NCBI RefSeq assembly: GCF_000765695.2
Contig: NZ_JRPB02000010.1
Location: 1 to 64,000, forward strand
DNA: 64,000 bases
Direction of reading: 5' to 3'
DNA from: Helicobacter sp. MIT 11-5569
GTDB lineage: Bacteria > Campylobacterota > Campylobacteria > Campylobacterales > Helicobacteraceae
Below the pieces are notes generated by a model. That model ran no database searches and was not told the DNA's origin. It saw only the letters and a list, made by a program, of their open reading frames with translations. Position 1 is the stretch's first letter. Every line of letters begins with the position of its first letter. Position numbers and translations under genes: made by a program. This document shows, piece by piece, positions 54,908 to 64,000 of this stretch.

Positions 54908-55576
54908 ATGGAAACAAAATATAAGCCCATAATGGAGTTTTCAAAACTTACGAGGATTTTTCATTGGGTGAGAGCAATTGCAATTTTTGCACTTATTGCC
55001 ACAGGTTTTTATCTAGGCTATCCTTTTTTAGCTCCAAATAACTTTAGTGGAGAGCCGACAGGATTCTTATATGCGCTAATGCGTAGCTGGCACTTGATTT
55101 TTGGATTTGTGTTAATTGCTGTTACGATTTTTCGTATTTATTTGCTTTTTACAAAAGAGTGCGCAGTAGAGCGCCGCTCTTTTTTGGATTTTATTAATCC
55201 TATCACTTGGTTTGGCGTGATTAAAACATATTTGCTTTTTGGTGGGCATCCACGTTTAAAAGGTGCTTATAATCCTTTACAATTTGTTACTTATATTGTT
55301 GTTTTATTACTAATTCTTGCGATTTCTCTAACAGGATTAGTTTTATATGCACATGTTTATCACGAGGGATTTGGAGGGTTTATTGCGCCTTTGATGAAGC
55401 CTATTGAAGTGCTTTGTGGAGGGCTTGCAAATGTGCGTTTAATCCATCATATTTTAACTTGGGCATTTGTGATTTTTATCCCGATTCATATTTATATGGC
55501 AGTTTGGAATGCTACACGTTATCCCGGAAGTGGTGTTGATACAATCCTAAGCGGAGTGAAATTTGAAAAAGAATAG
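54908..55576 (+). CDS. hydC: Hydrogenase cytochrome b subunit
   Basis: Four membrane helices (near residues 18-40, 60-82, 125-150, 180-205) with heme-ligand His in [16 protein letters not shown] and HHILTWAF. Passes electrons from HydAB to the quinone pool. 222 aa. Third gene of the operon. Confidence 0.95.
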   Translation: METKYKPIMEFSKLTRIFHWVRAIAIFALIATGFYLGYPFLAPNNFSGEPTGFLYALMRSWHLIFGFVLIAVTIFRIYLLFTKECAVERRSFLDFINPITWFGVIKTYLLFGGHPRLKGAYNPLQFVTYIVVLLLILAISLTGLVLYAHVYHEGFGGFIAPLMKPIEVLCGGLANVRLIHHILTWAFVIFIPIHIYMAVWNATRYPGSGVDTILSGVKFEKE

Positions 55577-55651
55577 GAATCTCTCCTATTCTTTTGCCAC
55601 TTCAAATGGTAACTAATCTTCTGCAATTTTATTAATCTTTTAAGGCTTTTT

Positions 55652-56191
55652 TTGAAAATACTTGTTTTAGGTATCGGCAATATTCTTTTTGGAGATGAAG
55701 GCATTGGCGTGCATTTGTCGAATCTTTTGAAGCTAAATTATAAGTTTAGCGGGGAACATTCCGTAGATATTGTAGATGGTGGGACAATGGCGCAACATCT
55801 TATTCCTATCATCTCGCAATACGATTCTGTGCTGATTTTGGATTCTATTGATGCAAATGACGCAAAAATCGGTGATGTGTATTTCTTTGATTTTAACGCG
55901 ATTCCAAATTCTATTACTTGGGCTGGAAGTGCGCATGAAGTGGAAATGCTGCAAACTTTGCAAATGATTGCAATGTTGGGTGATTTACCCCCAACTAAGA
56001 TTTTAGGAATTAAACCTTTTATTATTGGTGAAGACCCGACTTTTACATTAACGCAAGAGGTTTTGCAAGGAGCTAAGCTTATGGAATCTCAAGCAATACA
56101 ATATTTAGAATCTCTAGGTGTTTGTGTAGAAAAAATAGACAATCAAAACTTGCAAGAAATTGCATATTTCTCTTATAGGGGTTATGAATGA
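55652..56191 (+). CDS. hydD: Hydrogenase maturation protease HydD
   Basis: Aspartic-type protease that trims the HydB C-terminus after nickel insertion. Starts at TTG (MKILVLGIGNILFGDEGIGV, with nickel-contact Glu). AAGG lies upstream. 179 aa. The stop overlaps hydE by four bases. Confidence 0.92.
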   Translation: MKILVLGIGNILFGDEGIGVHLSNLLKLNYKFSGEHSVDIVDGGTMAQHLIPIISQYDSVLILDSIDANDAKIGDVYFFDFNAIPNSITWAGSAHEVEMLQTLQMIAMLGDLPPTKILGIKPFIIGEDPTFTLTQEVLQGAKLMESQAIQYLESLGVCVEKIDNQNLQEIAYFSYRGYE

Positions 56192-57843
56192 TACTTGCAA
56201 GTTTTGTTTTTGAAAATATAGCAAACTTCTATCATACAGATTCGGTCAAAGACTTTTGTATAAAAGCCCTTTATGCAGCCCTTAAAAGTAAGCAGCTTAA
56301 AGGGCAGTGTGTGCAAGATTCTAGCCATTCTTTTAGCATTGAAATACAAGGCACACAAGAAGAGATTTTAGCCTTTAGCGATTCCTTAGCACACTATATT
56401 CCATTATCTTTGCAGTGGGCATTCAAGGAGTTTGTATTAATAGAATCTTTTAGCACAGAAGGGATTTTAAAATGCGATTCTGCTTGCGATTTTTCTAAAG
56501 GAAATTTTTTGACTCCTTTAGAATTGCATAATCTCACAAATAAAGATTCTAAAGATTTTTGCAATCTATGGGCGGAGTTTATTGCTTATTCTCAAGAAAA
56601 AATTACTGCTTTGCAAAAAGGTGAAAAGCTAAAAATCACGGATTCTACAATACTGCAGCAAACCTTACAACAAAATGCACAAGCCTTGAAAAATGGAGAG
56701 CGCATTTTTTTAAAAACAATTTTTGGAAAATATGAAGTTGCTTTGCTTGATGAAAAGCGTAAAATTACACTTCCAAGCACTTTTATTTTTATGCCTTTTT
56801 CTTTGGAAAATACAAAATTGATTTTCAAGGCTGAAGAGCAGGATTTGCAAGCTTTAGCGACATTAGAAAAACCAATGCTCACCCTAAGCTCCAAAAGTAT
56901 TTTTGCAGAATTTTTTTCTAGTATTTTTGTGAATGTGATTCTGCCTTTTGAGCCTTATTTGGTGCTTTTGAGTAAGTTTTTAGAAGACTATCAAGGTATT
57001 TATCTCTTGCCACTAAAAGAAAAGCTAGAAAATGGAATCTGTGAGTTTGTGGAATCTAGTGCGCAACCTTTGCATATTAGCGTAGCTAAAAATGGGTTAA
57101 TTTTAGCACATAATTTTATCCCCTTTGCTCCTAATGCAAATTTGCATACCCTTAAAAAGACAATCACAAACAATTCTTTAGAGCGCACAAATGCGGTTTA
57201 TTTAGGTAGAGAAGCCACACGCTTTTTGGTGTATTTTGATGCAAGTTTTAAAGAAGCCTTAGAATTTAACTTTGAATCAAATTTAAGTGCAATTATTGCA
57301 ACTTTAGAATCGCTAAATGCAACCACACAAAGCTTGCTTAAAAATTTTACTAAAGAAAATAAAGCCTTAATTGCGCATTTAAAATCTTTACCCAAAGATT
57401 CCACATTTTCTAACAATCTCCTTGATTTATTGGGGCTTGCGGGCGTGCTATTAGATTTAGGTGATACGAAAGATTTAAAGGAATCTTGCGCAAAAGTTTT
57501 GCTAAGTGCTGCTAGTTTTATGGGGCAAAAAGGACCACGCATTGATTTTCGCCTAGAGCGTGATAGTGGAGGCAAGATATTTTTAAACACTTTGCAAACT
57601 TTGCGCTCAATAATGAGCTTTAAGCTTGCTGGGGTGGAGATTCCGCTGCTTTGTTTTGGAATCTTGGATTCCTTGGCGGAATTCTTTGCTAACCTTAGTC
57701 GTGATATGAATGAAAACTACCAAACGCAAGATATTGTAGTTTGTGGAGAAATGTTTTTAAACAAGCAATTTTTGAATCAATTTCTACACTATCTTCCTAA
57801 AAACTCCGAAGTTTTTGGCTGTGAAGTGATGGAGTTTATTTAA
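56188..57843 (+). CDS. hydE: Hydrogenase accessory protein HydE
   Basis: The fifth gene of the H. pylori-type hydABCDE block, needed for active hydrogenase in related species. 551 aa, soluble, with a predominantly alpha/beta character and no recognised catalytic motif or signal peptide. ATGA overlap with hydD indicates coupling. It is convergent with ttcA (four-base overlap). Confidence 0.85.
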   Translation: MILASFVFENIANFYHTDSVKDFCIKALYAALKSKQLKGQCVQDSSHSFSIEIQGTQEEILAFSDSLAHYIPLSLQWAFKEFVLIESFSTEGILKCDSACDFSKGNFLTPLELHNLTNKDSKDFCNLWAEFIAYSQEKITALQKGEKLKITDSTILQQTLQQNAQALKNGERIFLKTIFGKYEVALLDEKRKITLPSTFIFMPFSLENTKLIFKAEEQDLQALATLEKPMLTLSSKSIFAEFFSSIFVNVILPFEPYLVLLSKFLEDYQGIYLLPLKEKLENGICEFVESSAQPLHISVAKNGLILAHNFIPFAPNANLHTLKKTITNNSLERTNAVYLGREATRFLVYFDASFKEALEFNFESNLSAIIATLESLNATTQSLLKNFTKENKALIAHLKSLPKDSTFSNNLLDLLGLAGVLLDLGDTKDLKESCAKVLLSAASFMGQKGPRIDFRLERDSGGKIFLNTLQTLRSIMSFKLAGVEIPLLCFGILDSLAEFFANLSRDMNENYQTQDIVVCGEMFLNKQFLNQFLHYLPKNSEVFGCEVMEFI

Positions 57844-58622
57844 TCTTGCTTATCCAAATAGCGCAAATCAAACAAACTATTTAAATGCACATTGCTTAAT
57901 GCGACTTTTAAAGAAGTGAAAAAGTCTGGATTTGCTTCTTCCATTTCTCTTAACATTTGTTTAGTTTTTTCTCTAGCATGTGGGCGTTTGTCGTCTTTTT
58001 GCCACATAATTGGGCAGTTACAATCAGGAGCGATATAAATATTATTTTTAGCGATGAAATCTATAATTTGCCTCTCCCGCACGAAAATCAAAGGGCGAAT
58101 CACAAATAAGCCATTTCCTGCTTTGTAAATTGGTGGCATAGAGCGCAAAGCACCATTATAGGTAAGATTCATCATAAAGCTCTCCGCCGCGTCATCTAAG
58201 TGATGTGCTAAGGCGAGTTTGTTATAACCCCCCTCTAGTGCTTTTGTATAAAGCGCACCACGCCGCATACGCGAACAAAAGCTGCAATACACGCTTCCTT
58301 CGCGCTTGTTTTCTTCTAAGATTTTATAAATATCTGTGCGATAAAGCTCATAAGGGATTCCATTTTTTTCGCAGTATTCAAAGATATAGTCATACTCGCC
58401 CCCGCGCCCATAATCCACAGTCAAGGCTTTAAACTCAAAGTTAAAAGGAGCGTATTTTTTCAATCTTGCAAGCAAAGTGGCAAGTAATATAGAATCCTTG
58501 CCCCCGCTTAAGCCCAAAAGCACTTTATCTCCCTCTTTGATTAAGCCTAATTGCGCATTAGTTTGCCCTGTAACTTTTAAGATTTTTTTGCTAATCTCAA
58601 CATTTTCTTTATCTTTGCTCAT
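57840..58622 (-). CDS. ttcA: tRNA 2-thiocytidine(32) synthetase TtcA
   Basis: ATP-dependent thiolation of cytosine 32. PP-loop motif GLSGGKDSILLA, cluster Cys in YCSFCSRMRRGAL, and a further Cys pair in CNCPIMW. 260 aa is normal. ATGA overlap with the upstream hypothetical gene at 58619. Confidence 0.9.
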   Translation of the reverse strand: MSKDKENVEISKKILKVTGQTNAQLGLIKEGDKVLLGLSGGKDSILLATLLARLKKYAPFNFEFKALTVDYGRGGEYDYIFEYCEKNGIPYELYRTDIYKILEENKREGSVYCSFCSRMRRGALYTKALEGGYNKLALAHHLDDAAESFMMNLTYNGALRSMPPIYKAGNGLFVIRPLIFVRERQIIDFIAKNNIYIAPDCNCPIMWQKDDKRPHAREKTKQMLREMEEANPDFFTSLKVALSNVHLNSLFDLRYLDKQD

Positions 58623-58945
58623 TTGAGATTCTTTTGTCTTTTGGTTTTGTGCTTAGCTTTTAGTGCTTGCAAAATCTCAGCATTGCTTTTGAGATTCCAA
58701 GTTTGTGTGCTTTCATCAAAGGTAGCTAACTTTTTTAAGACTTTCTTGAGCGTTTCGCCCTCTTTTATTGTAGTGTGGTTTTTCTCTGCGTAGAGTATGG
58801 AGGTATAGTGGATATTTTCTATATTTGTTGGCTCACTTTTGCGTTTTAGCACGATAAAAGTGCCATAAATCAACCTTTCATAACTGCTTAAATTTGCTAT
58901 AACCTCAAATGGATTTACATAATTAACAATCTCTTCTTTACTCAT
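58619..58945 (-). CDS. Small hypothetical protein downstream of the fused R-M gene (108 aa)
   Basis: Starts MSKEEIVNYVNPFEVI at an ATG inside the R-M gene's last codons (GATGAGTAA). The protein is charged, with a basic C-terminus (KHKTKRQKNLK). A beta-like middle has YGTFIVLKRK. It is likely co-translated with the R-M enzyme and may be its accessory. No family recognised. Confidence 0.6.
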   Translation of the reverse strand: MSKEEIVNYVNPFEVIANLSSYERLIYGTFIVLKRKSEPTNIENIHYTSILYAEKNHTTIKEGETLKKVLKKLATFDESTQTWNLKSNAEILQALKAKHKTKRQKNLK

Positions 58946-61421
58946 CAAACAAACTCCCTTGTGTGCCTTTTTTGTCTTTTAATTTCCATTGCCTATCTTT
59001 CTCGTCAGCAATTTCCCCTAAAATCTCTTTTATCATCTTTTTATTTGCTTGGATTCCATTTTTTGATAATGGAATCACCTTTAAACAAAGATTATCAAAA
59101 TCTACACCTTGATTTTCAGCTTGTGCTTTTGTTAGCTCACCCAAAATAAAATATCTTACTCTTTCTTCTAGTGGAATCCCATAGTTTAGGATACTTGCTT
59201 CATCGCGGATATGATAAAGCTTTGTCGCAGGGTCATAGTCAAAGCGTTCATTAATGAGCGTAACAATGTTATATCCCTTAGCTGCTATTTCAGTGTAACC
59301 ACCATTGATGCATAAATTCACAAGGTGCGCACTGATTGCCTCCATTGTCGCGCCATTATTTTTGACAATGATTTCCTCTGCATCTTTATAGAAATGCTCT
59401 AGCGAATCCAAGCCAACCGCTGTTTTAATGTGTGCTTTTGGATTATCTATTTTTTTAAAATACAAAATCAACTGCCCCTTCAAAACGCGTGTGGGATTTT
59501 GCACTTTTTTAAAGCTAGAAATCCCTGTATCTTCTTGGCTCACATAACCAGCATATTCAAAGCCAACATTCTCTGCTGATTCTACGATAATTTGAAAAAG
59601 TCTCGGGTCTTGGTGTTGAAATACGAAAGCCAACCAACGATTAAATTTTAACACGCGATACATTTCTTTAAGTGAAGATTTCATTAAATCATAATATTCA
59701 TAACGACTTTTCTCCAAACTTCCTTTTTCAATACATTCTTTTTCTTTTAAGGACGAATCCACAGGCAAATCCAGCCATACATTCCACATTGTGCTTAAAT
59801 CAAGATAAGGAATCTTTGCTCCATAAGGTGGGTCAGTATAGATAAAATCCACGCTTTGAGATTCTATTTCTTTTAAGTTTGTTGCATCTGCTTGGAAGAT
59901 TTTTTCGCCATTAGTTTTATCAAGCAAAGAATCGGTTTTGTCTAAATTCTCTCTTTGGTTAATCATCGCACCCTTAAAGTCTTTAATCACGCCTTGCAAA
60001 GGATAAAAATAACTTTGATAAAAAGTATCGCTTGGGGATTTTTCTAGTTCGGTTTTGCCTTTTAAAACGCGTTCAACTTTGCCTCTAAAAGATTCTGTGA
60101 TATTTACAAATGTTGGCTTTTTTGCAATGCGATAGCGGTAATAACGAAATACACTACTATCACCAGCTTTATTGGTTAAACCCTTATGCTCTGAAATATG
60201 ATAGGTTAAATTAGCAATATTAAGCGTATTATAAAACGCTAACATCAGTGAATAGCGTAATTCTTTTTGAATCTTTCTATTATAAAAAGTATGTTTGAAA
60301 ATCAGCTTTCTTAAAAGCGCGAGTTCTGCTAATTGCCTTTTGCTAAAAAGCCCTAAGACAGAATCCACATCGCTACCTTTTGGCAAAATCTCATCGTGTG
60401 GAATCCAAAGTGTAGAATCCTGCTCTTTTTGTGTGGCAACCTCTCCAAATTCCTCACTTAGAGCATTTGGATAATATTTGGCATTTTTGAGCATTTGCCT
60501 TGCCTCTTTGTCATTTTTGGGCTTTTGGGATTCAAAGTCTGCAATAATTGCCTCGCTTAAATCATAAAGCGCACTTAAATCACATTGCGCACTTAATGCC
60601 TTTGCCATAAAGATAGAAAGTGGGTTTAAATCTGTGTGGATTCCAACTCTGCCATTCATCATTGCTTCTATCGCGGTTACTCCACTCCCACCAAAAGGGT
60701 CTAAAACGACATCGCCTTCATCAGTGAAGGTTTTGATATTTTGGGTTACAATGTCCCAACTTTGGCGTGTGAAATAAGCCAAACAGCCATAATGTCTAGC
60801 TTTTTTTCTTTTTTGTGGCTTGATTATCATTTTTGGCAATTCTCTGCTTAAATACCATTCCTCACTTTTCTTAGGCTTTTTAGAATCTTGGCTTAAAGTC
60901 TGTCGCAGGGATTGTGTGGGTGTTGTGAGATATTGTTTAAGAAGCGCAAAGCAATCATTGCTAAAATTATTTGCGAAAATTTCTTGCATTGAGAATTCGC
61001 ATAAAATCTCTTGTCCTTTTGTTTCAAAAAGCACAAAAGAGATTCCGTTACAAAGTGCATAATATGGGGCTTTGATTTCAGGGTTAATTGCATAATAAAA
61101 GGCTTGTCTCTCATTCTTGCTTTGTGCGTTTATTTTCTCTTTTGGAGATTTTGCGTCCAAAACACAATGTAGTTTGGAATCAAGATACAAAACATAATCA
61201 GGAAATCGTGTAAGCGTGATTTTTTCATTGCTCCCTAGAATCGTAGGGCTTGTGATTTTAAGACTTCGCACAATTTCAAGTGGTTTTGGATTCTTAAAAT
61301 CTCGCATTATAAACCCTAGCTTATCCAAAAGCGGTGCGATGAGTAATTCCCGCACAGAATCTTCTTTGAAATTTTCCTTAAATTCTGCATTCTCAAAGTT
61401 TGAAAAGTCAAATGTCGGCAT
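58938..61421 (-). CDS. Fused nuclease-methyltransferase (Type IIG-like R-M enzyme)
   Basis: An HsdR-type N-terminal domain has a candidate PD-(D/E)xK core: D75 in FPDYVLYLD and D89-A-K91 in VLDAKSPKE. A methyltransferase follows with motif I DPFGGSG (242-248) and motif IV TDPPYG (near residue 535), the order seen in alpha/gamma-type enzymes. The gap between them holds helical and specificity regions. 827 aa in one polypeptide; modification and restriction would share one recognition. ATG at 61421. Activity and site unknown. Confidence 0.82.
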   Translation of the reverse strand: MPTFDFSNFENAEFKENFKEDSVRELLIAPLLDKLGFIMRDFKNPKPLEIVRSLKITSPTILGSNEKITLTRFPDYVLYLDSKLHCVLDAKSPKEKINAQSKNERQAFYYAINPEIKAPYYALCNGISFVLFETKGQEILCEFSMQEIFANNFSNDCFALLKQYLTTPTQSLRQTLSQDSKKPKKSEEWYLSRELPKMIIKPQKRKKARHYGCLAYFTRQSWDIVTQNIKTFTDEGDVVLDPFGGSGVTAIEAMMNGRVGIHTDLNPLSIFMAKALSAQCDLSALYDLSEAIIADFESQKPKNDKEARQMLKNAKYYPNALSEEFGEVATQKEQDSTLWIPHDEILPKGSDVDSVLGLFSKRQLAELALLRKLIFKHTFYNRKIQKELRYSLMLAFYNTLNIANLTYHISEHKGLTNKAGDSSVFRYYRYRIAKKPTFVNITESFRGKVERVLKGKTELEKSPSDTFYQSYFYPLQGVIKDFKGAMINQRENLDKTDSLLDKTNGEKIFQADATNLKEIESQSVDFIYTDPPYGAKIPYLDLSTMWNVWLDLPVDSSLKEKECIEKGSLEKSRYEYYDLMKSSLKEMYRVLKFNRWLAFVFQHQDPRLFQIIVESAENVGFEYAGYVSQEDTGISSFKKVQNPTRVLKGQLILYFKKIDNPKAHIKTAVGLDSLEHFYKDAEEIIVKNNGATMEAISAHLVNLCINGGYTEIAAKGYNIVTLINERFDYDPATKLYHIRDEASILNYGIPLEERVRYFILGELTKAQAENQGVDFDNLCLKVIPLSKNGIQANKKMIKEILGEIADEKDRQWKLKDKKGTQGSLFDE

Positions 61422-62797
61422 TATTTCTCCTTGAAACTTTCTAATGCAAAAAAGTTTGGCAAATGCTCAATGATAAAAGATTCAATTTCTTCTTGGGTTA
61501 GCAAATGTTTATCATACTTAATCACTGCTACACGCTCATTTTCATTAATATACCATTCTAAGATTCCGTGTAATTCCATAAGCGATTCTAAGTTTTGGTA
61601 TGTCGTGGTTTCCTTTAAAGGCAAATAGAGATTTTTTTGCATTGTAGGATTTGCTAAAAGGCTAAAGGTTAGAATCCATAAAAATGAAGCAATCACAACC
61701 CATATCACAATAGAAAGCATACTAAAAAATGCGTATAAATGCCCACCTAAGAGTGCGCCAAAAAATGAGCCTAAATATCCAAAAGAAGTGAAAACCCCCA
61801 TAGCACTACCTTTTTGGTGTGCTTTGCAATAGCGGCTTGCAAGGCTTTGCATAATGGGTTCATGGATAGAAAAACCTACAAAAAAGACTAAAACACCAAA
61901 AATAAATACCGCTTGACTTTGGCTTAACATCAACAAATAAGAAAGCACAAAAAGCAAGATTCCGCTTACCATTACTGCTTTAAACTTACCCTTTTTCTCC
62001 GCAATAATTGCTGCTGGAATCATCGCAAAAAATCCAAGCAAACTCGCTGGAATATACACTTGCCACAAATCTTCTCTAGGCATTTCAAAGCCTTTAACAA
62101 GCGCGATTGGAATGATTAAAAGTGCTAAGGTCATAAAGCCTTTTTGTAAGAAGTTGGTTAGATTCATAATTTGAAGATTCTTATTTTTTAAAATCGTGCT
62201 ATATTCTTTGCTATTGTTTGAGAAACTATAAGTAATCTTTGGTGCATTTGGCACAGCTACAAAAAGTGCGACTAAAGCAATACAGGCTAGAATGCAGGTT
62301 ATCCAAAACAAGCTTGGCACGCCAAAATTTGCCGCTAGAATCGGTCCTAAAATAAGTGCTGCGGTAAAGCTTAGCGAAATCGTAGCTCCCATAAATGCCA
62401 TAGCTTTTGTGCGATTTTCTTCAATCACTAAATCAGCAATCATCGCACTTATAACTCCCCCGACAGCTCCTGCTCCTTGTAATAAACGCCCTAAGATTAA
62501 GAGATAAATATCTTCACTAATTGCGCAGATAAAAGAACCAAGCGCAAAAACAATAAGTCCGATTCCTATTAGTGCTTTGCGCCCAAATTTATCGCTTAAA
62601 AATCCAAAGGGAATCTGAAAAATCACTTGTGTGAGTGCATAGCCACCCATTGCGATTCCAACTAAAATCGGGCTTACACCTTCTAGCGATAGCGCATAAA
62701 GTGATAGCACAGGCATAACAATAAAAAGTCCAAAAAAACGCGAGCCTAAAATCAAACTTAGCGGCAAACTTTGTTTTACCAAAGAATCTTTTGCCAT
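61421..62797 (-). CDS. MFS transporter, YajR-like, with C-terminal YAM-type domain
   Basis: Twelve-helix drug:proton antiporter-type carrier with the motif A segment GFLSDKFGRKA and ALSLEGVSP. After the last helix a roughly 70-residue soluble tail (LYLPLKETTTYQNLESLMEL to the end) has the ferredoxin-like pattern of the E. coli YajR YAM domain. 458 aa. Substrate unknown. Overlaps the R-M gene start by one base. Confidence 0.85.
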   Translation of the reverse strand: MAKDSLVKQSLPLSLILGSRFFGLFIVMPVLSLYALSLEGVSPILVGIAMGGYALTQVIFQIPFGFLSDKFGRKALIGIGLIVFALGSFICAISEDIYLLILGRLLQGAGAVGGVISAMIADLVIEENRTKAMAFMGATISLSFTAALILGPILAANFGVPSLFWITCILACIALVALFVAVPNAPKITYSFSNNSKEYSTILKNKNLQIMNLTNFLQKGFMTLALLIIPIALVKGFEMPREDLWQVYIPASLLGFFAMIPAAIIAEKKGKFKAVMVSGILLFVLSYLLMLSQSQAVFIFGVLVFFVGFSIHEPIMQSLASRYCKAHQKGSAMGVFTSFGYLGSFFGALLGGHLYAFFSMLSIVIWVVIASFLWILTFSLLANPTMQKNLYLPLKETTTYQNLESLMELHGILEWYINENERVAVIKYDKHLLTQEEIESFIIEHLPNFFALESFKEK

Positions 62798-62865
62798 TAT
62801 TAAAATCCTTTTGCTAAAATTCCAAAATCAAAATTCTATCTAAAAAAGCTTAACAAGGTAACAAT

Positions 62866-63486
62866 ATGCGTTTAATTTTGGCAACTTCAAATCAAGATAA
62901 AATTAGAGAGATTAAGGAAATTTATGCAGCTTTAGCAAAGCGTTTAAAGCTAGAAATTTTAGCGTGGGATAAGCTTATTACCCCTTTTGAGATTGAAGAA
63001 AATGGGAAGAATTTTAAAGAAAATGCACTGATTAAATCAAAAGCAGTGTTTGAAGCACTTAAAAACAAAGGAATCTTAAAGTGTGATGATATTGTGCTAT
63101 CTGATGATAGTGGAATCTGTGTTGATGCGCTAGGTGGCAAACCCGGAATCCATAGCGCAAGATATAGCGGTGGCAATGCAGTGGATAATCTAAATTTGCT
63201 TTGCGCAGAAGTTGCAAAACTTCCTCATAAAACTTCAAATGCACATTATTGTGCGTGTATTGGAATCTCTAGTGCGCAAGGAGATTTTAGCGCGCATGGC
63301 TTTATGTATGGAAGAGTGATAAGCACACCAAAAGGGCAAAATGGTTTTGGCTATGACCCGATGTTTATTCCTAAAGGATTTGAGCAGACTTTAGCAGAGC
63401 TAAGCAGCGAAGAGAAAAACGCAATCTCACACCGCACACAAGCTTTAGAAAATGCAAGTTATGTTTTGCAGGCGTTAAGATTCTAA
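62866..63486 (+). CDS. rdgB: XTP/dITP pyrophosphatase
   Basis: House-cleaning enzyme hydrolysing non-canonical purine triphosphates. Signature LATSNQDKIREIKEI (N-terminal), SDDSGICVDALGGKPGIHSA, and FGYDPMF. 206 aa is normal. Confidence 0.95.
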   Translation: MRLILATSNQDKIREIKEIYAALAKRLKLEILAWDKLITPFEIEENGKNFKENALIKSKAVFEALKNKGILKCDDIVLSDDSGICVDALGGKPGIHSARYSGGNAVDNLNLLCAEVAKLPHKTSNAHYCACIGISSAQGDFSAHGFMYGRVISTPKGQNGFGYDPMFIPKGFEQTLAELSSEEKNAISHRTQALENASYVLQALRF

Positions 63487-63830
63487 TTTTCTCCCCCTAA
63501 AATGCTGCCTTGAATACTTCTTTGGATTTCTTGTGCTTGCCTAAGTAGTTTTTGTTGCTCATCATCGTCATTTTTGGATTCCTTTTGTGTAGTGTTTTGT
63601 GGCTTTTGAGCGGCTTTTTGTTTTGCATTTATAGAATCCACAACGCCCATTTTTACAAAAGTATCTTCATAATTTTTACCGCCTTTTTTGACACGAATAT
63701 ACACTTGTCCGCTTGCTTGGTCATACAAATAAGTATCGTCCATATCATTAAACATTACCCAAGGTTGCGCAATTAAGTTTGCACCACACAATAACAATAC
63801 GCTAGAAATTTTAGATAAGATTTTGCACAC
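63483..63830 (-). CDS. Small exported hypothetical protein (115 aa)
   Basis: I chose the GTG at 63830 (AAAGG seven bases upstream), giving MCKILSKISSVLLLCGANLIAQ: a signal peptide, cut probably before Q22. A long upstream extension of the frame is less likely because it would cover the divergent ABC gene. The mature part has TYLYDQASGQVYIRVKKGG and a Gln-rich tail. Periplasmic; function unknown. Confidence 0.68.
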   Translation of the reverse strand: MCKILSKISSVLLLCGANLIAQPWVMFNDMDDTYLYDQASGQVYIRVKKGGKNYEDTFVKMGVVDSINAKQKAAQKPQNTTQKESKNDDDEQQKLLRQAQEIQRSIQGSILGGEN

Positions 63831-63894
63831 AAGAAAGCCTTTATTTACTTTTTTTTGTATAGAATTGCAAAATTTTATCAAACTTAGGAATAAA

Positions 63895-64000
63895 ATGGAT
63901 TTAATTACGGTAGAAAATCTATATAAAAGTTTTGGTGCTTTAGAGGTTTTAAAAGACATTAACCTTAGTATTAAAAAAGGTTCTATTTTTGGGCTTGTTG
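63895..64000 (+). CDS. ABC transporter ATP-binding protein (partial, 5' end)
   Basis: MDLITVENLYKSFGALEVLK then DINLSIKKGSIFGLV is the usual start of an ABC ATPase just before Walker A, which lies beyond the window. AGGA upstream of the ATG. The substrate cannot be told from 35 codons. Confidence 0.85.
   Translation, partial: MDLITVENLYKSFGALEVLKDINLSIKKGSIFGLV

Noticed and set aside
1-64000. CRISPR arrays, tRNA or rRNA genes, transposases
   Set aside because: I looked through the intergenic gaps and saw no regularly spaced repeats, cloverleaf sequence, rRNA segments or transposase motifs. The gaps are mostly under 300 bases.

Overview
The window (about 36% GC by eye) comes from a Helicobacter-type epsilonproteobacterium, most likely an enterohepatic species. 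Supporting signs are the hydABCDE nickel-iron hydrogenase block, an ArsRS-type two-component pair beside hemB, the mtnN-fabD pairing, a Dps/NapA protein, an ADP-heptose gene run (hldD-hldE-gmhA), FlhB, and several restriction-modification (R-M) loci. Coding density is very high. I see no tRNA, rRNA, CRISPR array or transposase.

Region 1 (1-7145) is an accessory island built from repeated modules. Two genes (216 and 4533) share an identical promoter and an identical first 53 codons inside a perfect 374-base direct repeat, then encode unrelated Tyr-rich tails. The shared part is a Sec signal peptide followed by a bacteriocin-like double-glycine leader. The last gene (6540) is a signal-peptide-bearing C39 double-glycine peptidase. 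Between them lie four large proteins with no signal peptide; three share a GYxxDxxGY...FNxAAG(I/L)P block and resemble a flagellum-dependent secreted family. A textbook sigma-54 promoter (4273) ties the locus to the flagellar regulon. Remnants of an outer-membrane protein end and of further leader copies show modular duplication. I regard this as the most likely undescribed system in the window.

Region 2 (7177-44000) is mostly conserved core: a GltS glutamate carrier with an 11-base C tract inside the gene, napA, moaA/mobA, flhB, gatB, dnaB, small membrane or hypothetical genes, lpxD, ilvBH, gltX, a WD40 protein with ispG, an HDOD protein, the heptose genes, cca, hpf, aroE, purM, ppk, hemB, arsS/arsR with a hairpin-rich leader, then sixA, mtnN, fabD, argS and tatA.

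Region 3 (44081-51869) is a second accessory stretch. purB is flanked on each side by a Type II R-M pair. The left pair is preceded by what looks like the truncated start of another R-M gene. A DUF3781 gene and a DNA alkylation-repair cluster follow (frameshifted Ada zinc domain, ABM protein, Ogt).

Region 4 (51998-64000) holds hydABCDE, ttcA, a fused nuclease-methyltransferase with a small partner, a YajR-like MFS carrier, rdgB, a small exported protein, and the start of an ABC transporter ATPase.

Across the window the pentamer GAWTC appears strongly over-represented. Three perfect hairpins are built from inverted copies of it, a pattern reminiscent of DNA-uptake sequences.
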